Of a stretch of 64,000 bases of DNA, positions 52,418 through 60,879 are shown one piece after another (within the stretch, counting starts at the first letter, position 1; each line of letters opens with the position of its first letter). The notes below the pieces were generated by a model. It did no database searches. It worked only from the letters and a program-made list of their open reading frames with translations, and was not told the origin of the DNA. The stretch comes from Pseudooceanicola spongiae (lineage in GTDB: Bacteria; Pseudomonadota; Alphaproteobacteria; Rhodobacterales; Rhodobacteraceae), in assembly GCF_014899185.1 (NCBI RefSeq), contig NZ_CP045201.1, positions 1,224,501 to 1,288,500 on the forward strand, given 5' to 3'. The translations under genes were made by a program, and so were the position numbers.

Positions 52418-53336
52418 CAAGGTGCAAGAAGGGTTCGCCAGCCTCACCGCGCCGGATATTCTCTGCGATCACCCCGGCACTGCTGTCGACCCGCACGAGA
52501 GAGGCAATATGTGGGCTGATGGTAATCTTCGGGTGGGCGCGGAAGGGATGATCTTCGTCCAGCGGTTCGATGCGGAAAGTATCCAGCGTCGCATGGCCAA
52601 GGGTGCCAGCGTCCAGTGCCGTGATCAGCGCGGCATCGTCAATCAGCGCGCCCCGCCCGGGGTTGATCACCACTGCACCCGGCTCAAGCAGCGCCAAGGT
52701 TTGCGCGTTCAGAACATTTTCTGTCTGTGGCGTAGTGGGCAACAGGCAGATCACGATCTCTGCGTCCGAAAGCGCGCGTGTCAGACCTTCCGCACCATGG
52801 TGGCAGGTCATGCCGTCCAGTTCACGCGCCCGGCGGCTCCAACCATGGACATCGAAATTCAGCGCCGAAAGCATCTGCGCGCAGGCACCACCAAGTTCCC
52901 CGAGGCCGAGCACAGCCACCTTGCGATACCGCGCCAGTTTGGGCGCTGTCTGGTCCCAACCAGTGGAGGACAGGATATAGCGATCCATCCCAATGTGATG
53001 GCGCAGAACGTGAGCGGTGACAAATTCCACCATGCCTTCGCGCTGGCCCGGATCCACCATCCGAGCGAGCGGCAGCGTCAGGGTCGGATTACCCAGCACC
53101 TTGTCGACACCCGCCCAGATCGAAAGCGCCGCCCGTGCGCGTGTGAAGCCAGAGAAATCCTTGATCAGATCGTTCGGCGTAAAGACAATGTAGTCCACGT
53201 CCTCGGGCGCAAGCTCCGGGCTGATCCGCGCCGGCACTCCGACTGATTTGAGAGCCGCCATGATGGCGGGATGGAATTCATCATAGACGTCTTGAGGCGC
53301 GGAGAAGAGGACATCGACTGTGCGGGGGGCGGACAT
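52395..53336 (-). CDS. 2-hydroxyacid dehydrogenase (GhrA-like)
   Basis: A 313-residue NAD(P)-dependent reductase. The Rossmann motif is VAVLGLGELGGACAQMLSAL, the catalytic residues are Arg in NPGRGALIDD, Glu in TFRIEPLDEDHPF and His in ISPHIASL, and LLPTTPQTENVL is typical of the glyoxylate/hydroxypyruvate branch. ATG 53336 is chosen where family similarity begins; the frame runs to 53531. It is distantly related to the enzyme at 38223-39125, and both sit next to ABC import operons. It diverges from the hydantoin operon over 430 bases. Confidence 0.87.
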   Translation of the reverse strand: MSAPRTVDVLFSAPQDVYDEFHPAIMAALKSVGVPARISPELAPEDVDYIVFTPNDLIKDFSGFTRARAALSIWAGVDKVLGNPTLTLPLARMVDPGQREGMVEFVTAHVLRHHIGMDRYILSSTGWDQTAPKLARYRKVAVLGLGELGGACAQMLSALNFDVHGWSRRARELDGMTCHHGAEGLTRALSDAEIVICLLPTTPQTENVLNAQTLALLEPGAVVINPGRGALIDDAALITALDAGTLGHATLDTFRIEPLDEDHPFRAHPKITISPHIASLVRVDSSAGVIAENIRRGEAGEPFLHLVSRQEGY

Positions 53337-53766
53337 GGGCAGGGCTCCTGGTATTTGCGTCACCGTGCCTCTGTCATGCTCCAACAGGATTCTCCAACCC
53401 GGCGCAGAAAGGGGCACCAGATTTGCTCCCCAGAAACCCTCATTGGAGCCGTTTTTGCGCATCGCTTTCGCGTCAGATGCCCAAAAAACGCCCAAAAGAA
53501 CGCGAGGTTTCTGGGCTGGACCGCGCCACATTCAGGTACATCCGGCTTGCGGATGACAGGGGCGACAGAGATGCAATAGGCTTACTTTACAGGGCGATAT
53601 GACGGTGCACCGCAAGCCCCTCAACCTATCCCACCTGAAATAGTATAAGCTGAGATTATACATTTAATCATAATATAATCCGCATTTATCTGGCCTCTTG
53701 ATCCCTCCGCCCCGAAGTTGGCGGCACAGCGCATGCTGACAATGCGCGATCAGCAGGAGACCTCCC
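53337..53766. other. Divergent promoter region of the hydantoin operon
   Basis: No gene is seen. An AT-rich stretch at about 53640-53690 contains the inverted repeat GATTATA (53654-53660) / TATAATC (53674-53680), a plausible binding site for the operon LysR or a promoter. AGGAG at 53754 serves the first gene. Confidence 0.45.
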
Positions 53767-54642
53767 TTGACCTTCAAACATACATCTTTCGGCCTTGTTG
53801 CCGCCCTTCTTGTCGCCACCGCGGCCCACGCCGAAGGCGAGCCGCCCGCCGAGATCGCTCCGATCAAGGCCGAGGGCTACGTTGCCGGTGTCGACGGCAC
53901 CTTTGCCCCCCATGCCTTCCCCTCGCTCGATGGTGGCGTGCAAGGCTTCAACATCGACCTCGCCGCGGCGATGGCAGAAAAGCTGGGCGTCGAGATCAAG
54001 ATCGTTGCAGGCCAGTACACCGGCCTGTTCCCGGCACTGCATTCGGAAACCTTTGACTACATCGCCGCTCCGACCACGGTGACCGAAGAGCGCTCCAAGA
54101 CGCTGCTCTTCACCGAAGGGTTCATGGAAACCAACTTCGGTTTCGCCACCAAGCCTGACGCCGGCATCACCAGCCTTGAAGACCTGAAAGGCAAGACCGT
54201 CACGGCCAACAAGGGCTCGCTGTACGAAACCTGGCTGACCGAAAAGGCCGCAGAGATGGACCTGACCGTGCTGACCTTTGGCACCCAGGCCGATGCTTTC
54301 GAAGCCGTGACCAGCGGCCGCGCGGATGCCAGCATGGCAGGCATGACCTCAACCGCGTGGGCTGGAAAGCAGAACCCACGCCTTGTATTCGCCTTCCAAC
54401 TCAACACCGGCCTGTCCTGGTCGCTGCCCTTCCGCCGTGACGATTACGCGACCCGGAACCTGTTCGACTCCGTGCTGGAGTGCCTGAAGACAGACGGCAC
54501 CATGGCGGCCCTCTCCGAAAAGTGGTTTGGCCTCACACCCGAGGAAGGCGAGCTGATCGTGACCCCCTCCGCCGGCTACGGTACCCCGGGTTTTGAGGGC
54601 TACCAATCCGACGCGCACGAAGTGTCCTGCACATTCAAGTGA
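53767..54642 (+). CDS. Amino-acid-type ABC transporter substrate-binding protein
   Basis: A 291-residue periplasmic binding protein of family SBP_bac_3. TTG 53767 has AGGAG eight bases upstream and gives the signal peptide MTFKHTSFGLVAALLVATAA, cut after AHA. The fold is shown by GVQGFNIDLAAAMAEKLGVE, IVAGQYTGLFPALHSETFDY, LEDLKGKTVTANKGSLYETW and FEAVTSGRADASMAGM. It begins an operon encoding two permeases, an ATPase and the hydantoin-hydrolysing enzymes. The ligand is thus likely a hydantoin, an N-carbamoyl amino acid or an amino acid (inference from context). Confidence 0.88.
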   Translation: MTFKHTSFGLVAALLVATAAHAEGEPPAEIAPIKAEGYVAGVDGTFAPHAFPSLDGGVQGFNIDLAAAMAEKLGVEIKIVAGQYTGLFPALHSETFDYIAAPTTVTEERSKTLLFTEGFMETNFGFATKPDAGITSLEDLKGKTVTANKGSLYETWLTEKAAEMDLTVLTFGTQADAFEAVTSGRADASMAGMTSTAWAGKQNPRLVFAFQLNTGLSWSLPFRRDDYATRNLFDSVLECLKTDGTMAALSEKWFGLTPEEGELIVTPSAGYGTPGFEGYQSDAHEVSCTFK

Positions 54643-54664
54643 TCCACTTCACCTAACTTCCAGA

Positions 54665-54682
54665 CCGGGGTTCCCGCCCCGG
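54665..54682 (+). other. Intercistronic stem-loop after the binding-protein gene
   Basis: CCGGGG-TTCCCG-CCCCGG lies between the binding-protein and ATPase genes and is followed by a pyrimidine-rich stretch. It likely raises binding-protein mRNA relative to the downstream genes. Confidence 0.5.
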
Positions 54683-54713
54683 CCTGTCCCCTCTTTTCCC
54701 AGGTTCAATCATC

Positions 54714-55472
54714 ATGGCAGCACAGCCTCGCCCCACGTTAGAAATCACCGCGCTGGAAAAGCGCTTCGGAGAGACGCAGGTGCTGAACTCCATCGACCTA
54801 AAAGTTCGGAACGGTGAGATGGTCTTCGTGATCGGGCCTTCAGGATCAGGCAAATCCACCATGCTGCGCTGCTGCAACCGGCTGGAAGAGCCCACATCGG
54901 GCGCGATCCATGTCAACGGCAAGCCAATGCTGGGCATCACCCGCAAGGAACTGGACCGCATGCGCCTGCGCGTCGGCATGGTTTTCCAGGGGTTCTTCCT
55001 TTACCCACATCTCTCCGTGCTCAAGAATGTGACGCTGGCTCAGCGCAAGGCCCTTGGCCGGCCCAAGGCGGAAGCCGAAGCCCGCGCGCTGGAAATGCTC
55101 GACAAGGTGGGTCTCAAGCATAAGGCAAATGCCATGCCGGGCGAGCTTTCGGGCGGCCAGCAACAGCGCGTCGCCATCGCCCGTGCCTTGGCCTTGGATC
55201 CGCAGGTCATGCTGTTTGATGAACCCACCTCGGCGCTGGATCCGGAGCTTGTTGGCTCGGTTCTGAAAGTCATGCGTGACCTGCGCGAAGGCGGCATGAC
55301 CATGATCGTCGTCAGCCACGAAATGCAATTTGCCCGCGAAGCCGCCGACCGAGTCGTTTTCATGGATGGAGGTGTCATCGTCGAGGAAGGCCCACCAGAG
55401 GAGATCTTCGGCAACCCTAAATCCGATCGGCTGAAGGCCTTTCTGTCCCGTGTTTCGGGGCACGCAGCCTGA
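54714..55472 (+). CDS. Amino-acid-type ABC transporter ATP-binding protein
   Basis: A 252-residue GlnQ/HisP-type ATPase. Walker A is [20 protein letters not shown], the Q-loop is [20 protein letters not shown], the signature [20 protein letters not shown], Walker [17 protein letters not shown] and the H-loop [20 protein letters not shown]. The Q-loop has Gly-Phe-Phe where many members have HFNLF-type residues. Its stop overlaps the next permease start (TGATG), showing translational coupling. Confidence 0.9.
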   Translation: MAAQPRPTLEITALEKRFGETQVLNSIDLKVRNGEMVFVIGPSGSGKSTMLRCCNRLEEPTSGAIHVNGKPMLGITRKELDRMRLRVGMVFQGFFLYPHLSVLKNVTLAQRKALGRPKAEAEARALEMLDKVGLKHKANAMPGELSGGQQQRVAIARALALDPQVMLFDEPTSALDPELVGSVLKVMRDLREGGMTMIVVSHEMQFAREAADRVVFMDGGVIVEEGPPEEIFGNPKSDRLKAFLSRVSGHAA

Positions 55473-56140
55473 TGGATTTCTTCGACGCATTCCTCAATCC
55501 CGAAATCATCGCGACCTACCTGCCGGCTCTGGTGCGGGCTGTCTGGGTGACCGTCTGGATATCGGTCCTGGTGGTCATCTCGGGCCTGGCGCTTGGCGCC
55601 TTGCTGGCCGGACTGCGGGCCTACCAGAAACGCTGGCTGACCTTGCCCATCGTCCTCTTTGCCGACCTGATGCGCGCCCTGCCGCCACTGGTCCTGATGC
55701 TGATCCTGTTTTTCGGCCTGCCCTCCGTCGGGATCATCCTGTCCGACTGGTTCGTGCTCTACCTGATCCTGACCTTGGTCCTGGCTGCCTTCGTGGAAGA
55801 GATTTTCTGGGCCACGATGACCTCCCTCTCCCGCGGGCAGTGGGAAGCCGGCCAAGCCACGGGCCTGTCGTTTCTGCAAGTTCTTGTCCACGTGATCTTC
55901 CCGCAGGCGTTGCGCATGGACATCCCGCAACTGGTGAACCGCTCCCTGACCATTTCCAAGATGACGGCCTATGGCTCTGTCATCGGGGTCAAGGAAATCG
56001 TCTCGGTCGCGGGATCTGCCCAAGCCTTTTCGGGGTCGGCGACGCCGCTGACCATGGCCGCTCTGGCCTATCTTATCATCTTCTTTCCGGCGATGCTGCT
56101 TTCGCGCTACATCGAAAACCGGTTCCACTACGAACACTAA
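55472..56140 (+). CDS. Amino-acid-type ABC transporter permease (first)
   Basis: A 222-residue inner-membrane protein of the HisM/GlnP type. Typical features are YLPALVRAVWVTVWISVLVV, FADLMRALPPLVLMLILFFG, the EAA loop QWEAGQATGLSFLQVLVHVI followed by FPQALRMDIPQLVNRSLTI, and KEIVSVAGSAQAFSGSATPL. It starts within the ATPase stop codon and is followed nine bases later by the second permease. Confidence 0.9.
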   Translation: MDFFDAFLNPEIIATYLPALVRAVWVTVWISVLVVISGLALGALLAGLRAYQKRWLTLPIVLFADLMRALPPLVLMLILFFGLPSVGIILSDWFVLYLILTLVLAAFVEEIFWATMTSLSRGQWEAGQATGLSFLQVLVHVIFPQALRMDIPQLVNRSLTISKMTAYGSVIGVKEIVSVAGSAQAFSGSATPLTMAALAYLIIFFPAMLLSRYIENRFHYEH

Positions 56141-56149
56141 GGGACCGAC

Positions 56150-56821
56150 ATGGAAAACTTTATAGATGCCTTCTTCAACATCGACATCATGCGGCAGGCC
56201 ACCCCTTTGCTGCTGAGAGGGGCCTGGGTCACACTTCAGCTCTGTGCCGTGGTGATCGTGCTGGGTCTCTCCGGTGGTCTGGCGCTGTCCCTGCTGGCCA
56301 GCTCTAAGAACGCCCTGCTGCGCCTGCCGGCCTTCTTCTTCATCGACATCTTCCGCGCCATCCCACCGCTGATCCTGTTGATCCTGATCTACGCGGGCCT
56401 GCCCTTCGTCGGGGTGCGCGTATCGCCCTTCATCGCGGTCTGCATCGCCTTCCTGCTGAACAACTCCGCCTACTTCGCAGAGATCTTTCGCAGCGGCATC
56501 AAGTCCGTCGGCCGGGGGCAAACCGAAGCAGCCCGGGCCACCGGCCTCAGTCCCGCCCAAACGCAGGCCTACGTCGTCCTGCCGCAGGCGATCCGCAACG
56601 TGCTGCCCGATATCCTGTCCAACGTGGTGGAAATCGTGAAGCTGACCTCCATCGCCTCGGTCGTGTCGCTGTCGGAGCTTCTCTACAGCGCCAACATGGC
56701 CCGGGCCGTGACCTACAATTCCTCTCCGCTGGTAATGGCCGCAGGCCTCTACCTTCTTGTTCTCTGGCCGCTGGTGCGCGTGATCTCACGCTTCCAGCGC
56801 GGCCTGTCGATCACCAGCTAA
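56150..56821 (+). CDS. Amino-acid-type ABC transporter permease (second)
   Basis: A 223-residue partner permease. It shows LLLRGAWVTLQLCAVVIVLG, FFIDIFRAIPPLILLILIYA, NNSAYFAEIFRSGIKSVGRG, the EAA loop QTEAARATGLSPAQTQAYVV and VLPQAIRNVLPDILSNVVEI. Together the two permeases form the membrane pore of the importer. The D-carbamoylase gene begins 22 bases downstream. Confidence 0.9.
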   Translation: MENFIDAFFNIDIMRQATPLLLRGAWVTLQLCAVVIVLGLSGGLALSLLASSKNALLRLPAFFFIDIFRAIPPLILLILIYAGLPFVGVRVSPFIAVCIAFLLNNSAYFAEIFRSGIKSVGRGQTEAARATGLSPAQTQAYVVLPQAIRNVLPDILSNVVEIVKLTSIASVVSLSELLYSANMARAVTYNSSPLVMAAGLYLLVLWPLVRVISRFQRGLSITS

Positions 56822-56843
56822 ACTATCAGAAGAGACTGAAAAG

Positions 56844-57770
56844 ATGACACGCATGATCTTGGCCGCAGCACAGATGGGCGGCATTCAGAAGGACGAAACA
56901 CGGCAAGAGGTCGTGGCGCGCATGCTGGCGCTGATGGCAACCGCGCATGAAAAGGGGGCTGGCTTCATCGCCTTCCCCGAAATGTGCCTGACCACCTTCT
57001 TCCCGCGCTTTTACGTCGAGGCCCGCGCCGATTTTGACCATTGGTTCGAAGCCGAAATGCCCGGACCCGATACCCAGCCACTATTTGATGCCGCGAAAAG
57101 CTACGCCATGGGCATGACTTTCGGCTATTGCGAGTTGACGCCGGAGGGAGAGCATTTCAACACCGCGATCATCGTGTCCCCAGAGGGCGAGATCACGCTG
57201 AAGTACCGCAAGATCCACCTGCCCGGCCACACCGAATATGAGCCCGAACGCACCCACCAGCACTTGGAAAAGCGCTACTTCCTGCCCGGCGACCTGGGCT
57301 TCAATGTCAAGCGCAGCCAAGACGTGTTGATGGGCCTTGCGATCTGCAATGACCGCCGCTGGCCAGAGGCCTGGCGTGAGCTGGGCCTACAAGGCGTCGA
57401 GCTGGTCTGCATCGGCTACAACACCCCCTCGCAGAACAACCTGTCTCAGGACGAGGGCTTGAAGCAGCGCCTTTATCATCATGAGCTTTCGGTCTGCGCC
57501 GGGGCCTATCAGAACTCGACCTACGCCATGGCCGTGGCCAAATGCGGCATGGAGGACGGCAACCACATGATCGGAGGCACGATCATCGTCGACCCTGACG
57601 GCTTCGTCATCGCCCGCGCGGAAAGCGAAAACGACGAGCTGATCACGGCGGAAGCCGATTTTGCCAAATGCGCCTTCGGCAAATCCACCGTGTTCAACTT
57701 TGTGGCGCACCGCCGGATCGAGCATTATGGCCGCATCGCCACCCAGACGGGCGTCAAATTGCCGGAGTAA
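56844..57770 (+). CDS. hyuC: N-carbamoyl-D-amino-acid hydrolase
   Basis: A 308-residue cytosolic nitrilase-superfamily amidase that converts N-carbamoyl-D-amino acids to D-amino acids, CO2 and ammonia. The Glu-Lys-Cys triad is visible: Glu46 in FIAFPEMCL, Lys123 in YRKIHLPGH and Cys168 in AICNDRRWPE. The signature stretches YEPERTHQHLEKRYFLPGDL and GYNTPSQNNLSQDEGLKQRL, with HHELSVCAGAYQNSTYAM, are specific to D-carbamoylases rather than to beta-ureidopropionases. Length matches the Agrobacterium enzymes. It lies between the importer and the D-hydantoinase, five bases before the latter. Confidence 0.9.
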   Translation: MTRMILAAAQMGGIQKDETRQEVVARMLALMATAHEKGAGFIAFPEMCLTTFFPRFYVEARADFDHWFEAEMPGPDTQPLFDAAKSYAMGMTFGYCELTPEGEHFNTAIIVSPEGEITLKYRKIHLPGHTEYEPERTHQHLEKRYFLPGDLGFNVKRSQDVLMGLAICNDRRWPEAWRELGLQGVELVCIGYNTPSQNNLSQDEGLKQRLYHHELSVCAGAYQNSTYAMAVAKCGMEDGNHMIGGTIIVDPDGFVIARAESENDELITAEADFAKCAFGKSTVFNFVAHRRIEHYGRIATQTGVKLPE

Positions 57771-57775
57771 TACCC

Positions 57776-59233
57776 ATGACTTTCGATTGCGTGATCCACG
57801 GCGGCCAGATCGCCACCACCGAAGGTGTCAGCACCGGCGACATCGGCATCAAGGACGGCAAGATCGCCGCCCTGGCCGACAAGATCGAAGGTGGTGAGCA
57901 CCGCATCGATGCCGGCGGCCGTATTGTGATGCCGGGCGGGATAGAGACCCATGCCCATATTGCGCAAGAAAGTTCTTCTGGCGTGATGACGGCGGATGAC
58001 TACCTGTCGGGCTCGATCTCTGCGGCCTTCGGGGGCAACTCCTCCTTCATTCCCTTCGCAGCACAGCAGCGCGGGGAAAACGTTGACGATGTGCTGGCGA
58101 CCTATGACGCGCGCGGGTCCCGCTCCGTCATCGACTATTCCTATCACCTGATCATCTCAGACCCACGCGAAGAGGTGCTGACCGATCAGCTTCCCCGCGC
58201 CTTCGCCCGTGGCATCACCAGCTTCAAGGTCTTCATGACCTACGATCTGATGAATATCGGCGACGGCGGGATGCTGGACATCCTGACCGTAGCGCGCAAG
58301 CACGGCGCCATCACCATGGTCCATGCCGAAAACAACGACATGGTCAAATGGATGAACCGGCAGCTGGCCGATCGCGGCCTGACCGCGCCGCGCTACCATG
58401 CGATTTCGCGCCCCGAACTGGCCGAGCAGGAGGCGATCAACCGCGCCGTACAACTGGCCAAGCTGGCCGATGCTGCGCTTTTCGTGGTTCACGTCTCGAC
58501 CGAAGGCGGGGCCGAGATCATCCGGCGCGAGCAGTTCAACGGGGCAAAGCTGTTTGCCGAGACCTGCCCGCAGTACCTGTCGCTGACCCGCAATGACCTC
58601 GACCGACCGGGCATGGAAGGCGCTAAGTACATCTGCTCGCCCCCCCTGCGCGATACCCAAACGCAGGAGGCCCTCTGGCATCACATCCGCATGGGCACAT
58701 TCGTCGGCGTCCATTCGGATCACGCCCCCTATCGCGCGGATGCCACGGGCAAATTCCTGAACGGTTCTGACGTGCCCTACCCGAAGATCGCAAATGGCAT
58801 GCCCGGGATCGGCCTGCGCCTGCCTTGGCTCTTCTCGGAAGGGGTCGTTGGGGGGCGCATCACGCTGGAGCAGTTCGTCGCCCTCTCCAGCACCAACACC
58901 GCCAAGGTCTTCGGCTGCACCACCAAGGGGCGTATTGCCCCCGGCATGGATGCAGATATCGCGATCTGGGACCCGGAAGCGCGCTATACGGTCACGCTGG
59001 AGGACCAGCACGACAACATGGATTACACTCCGCTTGACGGGCGGGAGCTGAGAGGCCGCCCCGAAACCGTCCTGACGCGCGGCGAAGTGATTGTCGACAA
59101 AGGCGAACTGAAGGCCACCGAAGGCCAAGGGCGCTTTTTCGGTCGCGCCCCGGTCGATCTGCGCGCCCGCCCCGGCGCCCCGGTGAAGGAATTCGACCCG
59201 GCCCAGAACTTCGGAACGGATCTGCGCGGATGA
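57776..59233 (+). CDS. hydA: D-hydantoinase / dihydropyrimidinase
   Basis: A 485-residue binuclear-zinc amidohydrolase that opens 5-substituted hydantoins to N-carbamoyl-D-amino acids. It shows the metal motif GGIETHAHIAQ (His59, His61), the carbamylated Lys151 in ITSFKVFMTYDL, His in TMVHAENNDMV, VVHVSTEGGAEIIRREQFNG and the catalytic Asp in VGVHSDHAPYRADATGKFLN. The usual HTHLD motif is HAHIA here, so the residue after the second His differs from the Leu-Asp or Leu-Gln of most enzymes. ATG 57776 follows the carbamoylase stop by five bases. Its stop overlaps the racemase start. Confidence 0.9.
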   Translation: MTFDCVIHGGQIATTEGVSTGDIGIKDGKIAALADKIEGGEHRIDAGGRIVMPGGIETHAHIAQESSSGVMTADDYLSGSISAAFGGNSSFIPFAAQQRGENVDDVLATYDARGSRSVIDYSYHLIISDPREEVLTDQLPRAFARGITSFKVFMTYDLMNIGDGGMLDILTVARKHGAITMVHAENNDMVKWMNRQLADRGLTAPRYHAISRPELAEQEAINRAVQLAKLADAALFVVHVSTEGGAEIIRREQFNGAKLFAETCPQYLSLTRNDLDRPGMEGAKYICSPPLRDTQTQEALWHHIRMGTFVGVHSDHAPYRADATGKFLNGSDVPYPKIANGMPGIGLRLPWLFSEGVVGGRITLEQFVALSSTNTAKVFGCTTKGRIAPGMDADIAIWDPEARYTVTLEDQHDNMDYTPLDGRELRGRPETVLTRGEVIVDKGELKATEGQGRFFGRAPVDLRARPGAPVKEFDPAQNFGTDLRG

Positions 59234-59901
59234 CGGACATCCTGCTGATCAACCCGAATTCGTCGAAGACGGTCACGGACGGTATGGATCGCACCGCGCG
59301 CGCCATGTTGCCTGCCGGGCTTTCCCTGACCACGGCCTGCCTGTCCGAAAGCCCCGCAACGATCGCCAGCGACGAAGACGTCGCCCGCGCCGGTCTGGGC
59401 GTGCTTGGCATGGCACGCGCCACCCCTGCACGGGTGGTGATCACCGGCTGTTTTTCCGATCCCGGCCTGGACCTGCTGCGCGCCATGCCCGACGGACCCA
59501 TTGCTATCGGCTGTCAGGAGGCCGCGCTTCTGTCGGCCATGGCACGGGCCGACCGGTTTGGCGTCATCGCCCTGGGCCCAGCCTCCATCCCGCGTCACAT
59601 GCGCAAAATGCGCATGATGGGGATCGAAGGGCGGCTCGCCGGTGAACTGCACCTTTCGGGCTGTTCCGCCGAAGCCCCGATGCGCGACCCGGGGGCCTAT
59701 GCGCTGATCCGCCAACGCGCCGAAGAGCTGGGGCAGATGGGGGCCGGCGCTATCGTGCTCGGCTGCGCGGGCATGGCGCTGATCCGCGCCCGTCTTGAAG
59801 CCGAAACCGGCCTTGCGGTGATCGACCCGGTCTCTGCCGCCTTGGCCCAGGCCATTGCCGCCTTGCAGGGTGATCCTGCATTCGACTTCTGTGCCACATG
59901 A
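59230..59901 (+). CDS. hyuE: Aspartate/glutamate/hydantoin racemase family protein
   Basis: A 223-residue cofactor-independent racemase. It starts MTDILLINPNSSKTVTDGMD, the hallmark of hydantoin racemases, and has the two catalytic cysteines, Cys74 in VITGCFSDPGLD and Cys179 in AIVLGCAGMALI. It would interconvert D- and L-5-substituted hydantoins so that all substrate becomes available to the D-specific hydantoinase. The start overlaps the hydantoinase stop as ATGA, and its stop overlaps the LysR gene start. Confidence 0.88.
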   Translation: MTDILLINPNSSKTVTDGMDRTARAMLPAGLSLTTACLSESPATIASDEDVARAGLGVLGMARATPARVVITGCFSDPGLDLLRAMPDGPIAIGCQEAALLSAMARADRFGVIALGPASIPRHMRKMRMMGIEGRLAGELHLSGCSAEAPMRDPGAYALIRQRAEELGQMGAGAIVLGCAGMALIRARLEAETGLAVIDPVSAALAQAIAALQGDPAFDFCAT

Positions 59902-60878
59902 CCAAAGGTCCGGAGAAACTGCCCGAAACCTCCATGCGACAACTTGAGATTTTCGCCGCCATGATGGGGGAACGCACCACCGTGGCGACAGCGGAAAGCC
60001 TTGGTATTTCGCAACCGGCGGTCTCGTCCGGGCTGCGGCAACTTGAAGCCCAGCTTGGCCTCACCCTGTTCGAACGCACGGGACGCCACCTGGAACCCAC
60101 GCTGGAGGCCCGCAACCTCTACGAGGAAATCAGACCGCTCTTCGGCATCGTGCGCAGCTTCGCCATGCGCGCCCGCGATCTGCGCAACGGACGCGTCGGG
60201 CGTCTGCGCGTCATTTCCACGCCGCCACCCGGCTATTCCGTCATCCCCCAGGCGATGCGGGGGTTCCTCGACACCCGGCCAGACGTCACTGTCAGCTTTG
60301 ACGTGCGCCGCCTCGACAACGTCCTGCGTGCGGTACAGACTGGCCAAGCGGATATGGGCGTGGGCCTTGCTGCCGGGAGCATCCCCAACGTCAATACCGA
60401 AGAGCTGCGCCTGGGTCAGATGGTCGCCCTGCTGCCGCAGGACCACCCGCTGGCCCGCCATGACCAGATCGAGATCAAGGCCCTGAGGGGAGAGCGGTTC
60501 ATCGGCATCGACCAGGAAAGCTTCCTTGGCCGGATGGTCGCCCAAGCCTTCGAGGCCGCCCACGTGACCTATCACCCCCAACTCGAAACACGCTATTGCC
60601 AGACGGCAGCATCGCTTGCGGCCAATGGCCTGGGCGTCTGCATCGTCGATCCCTGGTCGGCCCAGCCCTACCTCGATGGCCTGGAAGGCAAAGGTGGATT
60701 GGTGGCGCGTCCACTGGCACAGGACTGTCCGGTGCGCTGCATGATGTTCACCCGACGCGGCGTTCCTCATTCGGAACTCCTGAAGACGTTCATGGCAGAG
60801 ATGCGTCGCGCCACCACGGCACTCGACATCCCCGGTCTGTCTGGCCCTGCGCCCGCCATCCCCGTAAAGGACGCCTGA
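59898..60878 (+). CDS. LysR family transcriptional regulator of the hydantoin operon
   Basis: A 326-residue regulator. The winged helix has MRQLEIFAAMMGERTTVATA and LGISQPAVSSGLRQLEAQLG, and the effector domain includes VGRLRVISTPPPGYSVIPQA, ADMGVGLAAGSIPNVNTEEL and LAANGLGVCIVDPWSAQPYL. Unusually for LysR genes it lies inside the operon it probably controls, on the same strand and overlapping the racemase gene by four bases. The 32-residue C-terminal extension is Pro-rich. The following epimerase gene starts one base after the stop. Confidence 0.87.
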   Translation: MTKGPEKLPETSMRQLEIFAAMMGERTTVATAESLGISQPAVSSGLRQLEAQLGLTLFERTGRHLEPTLEARNLYEEIRPLFGIVRSFAMRARDLRNGRVGRLRVISTPPPGYSVIPQAMRGFLDTRPDVTVSFDVRRLDNVLRAVQTGQADMGVGLAAGSIPNVNTEELRLGQMVALLPQDHPLARHDQIEIKALRGERFIGIDQESFLGRMVAQAFEAAHVTYHPQLETRYCQTAASLAANGLGVCIVDPWSAQPYLDGLEGKGGLVARPLAQDCPVRCMMFTRRGVPHSELLKTFMAEMRRATTALDIPGLSGPAPAIPVKDA

Positions 60879-60879
60879 C

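Noticed and set aside
55040..56560. 506-codon open frame on the minus strand opposite the ABC ATPase and permease genes
   Set aside because: It is antisense to three well-supported genes, its composition is low-complexity Gly/Gln/Asp/Arg, and it resembles no family. It is a GC-rich shadow frame.
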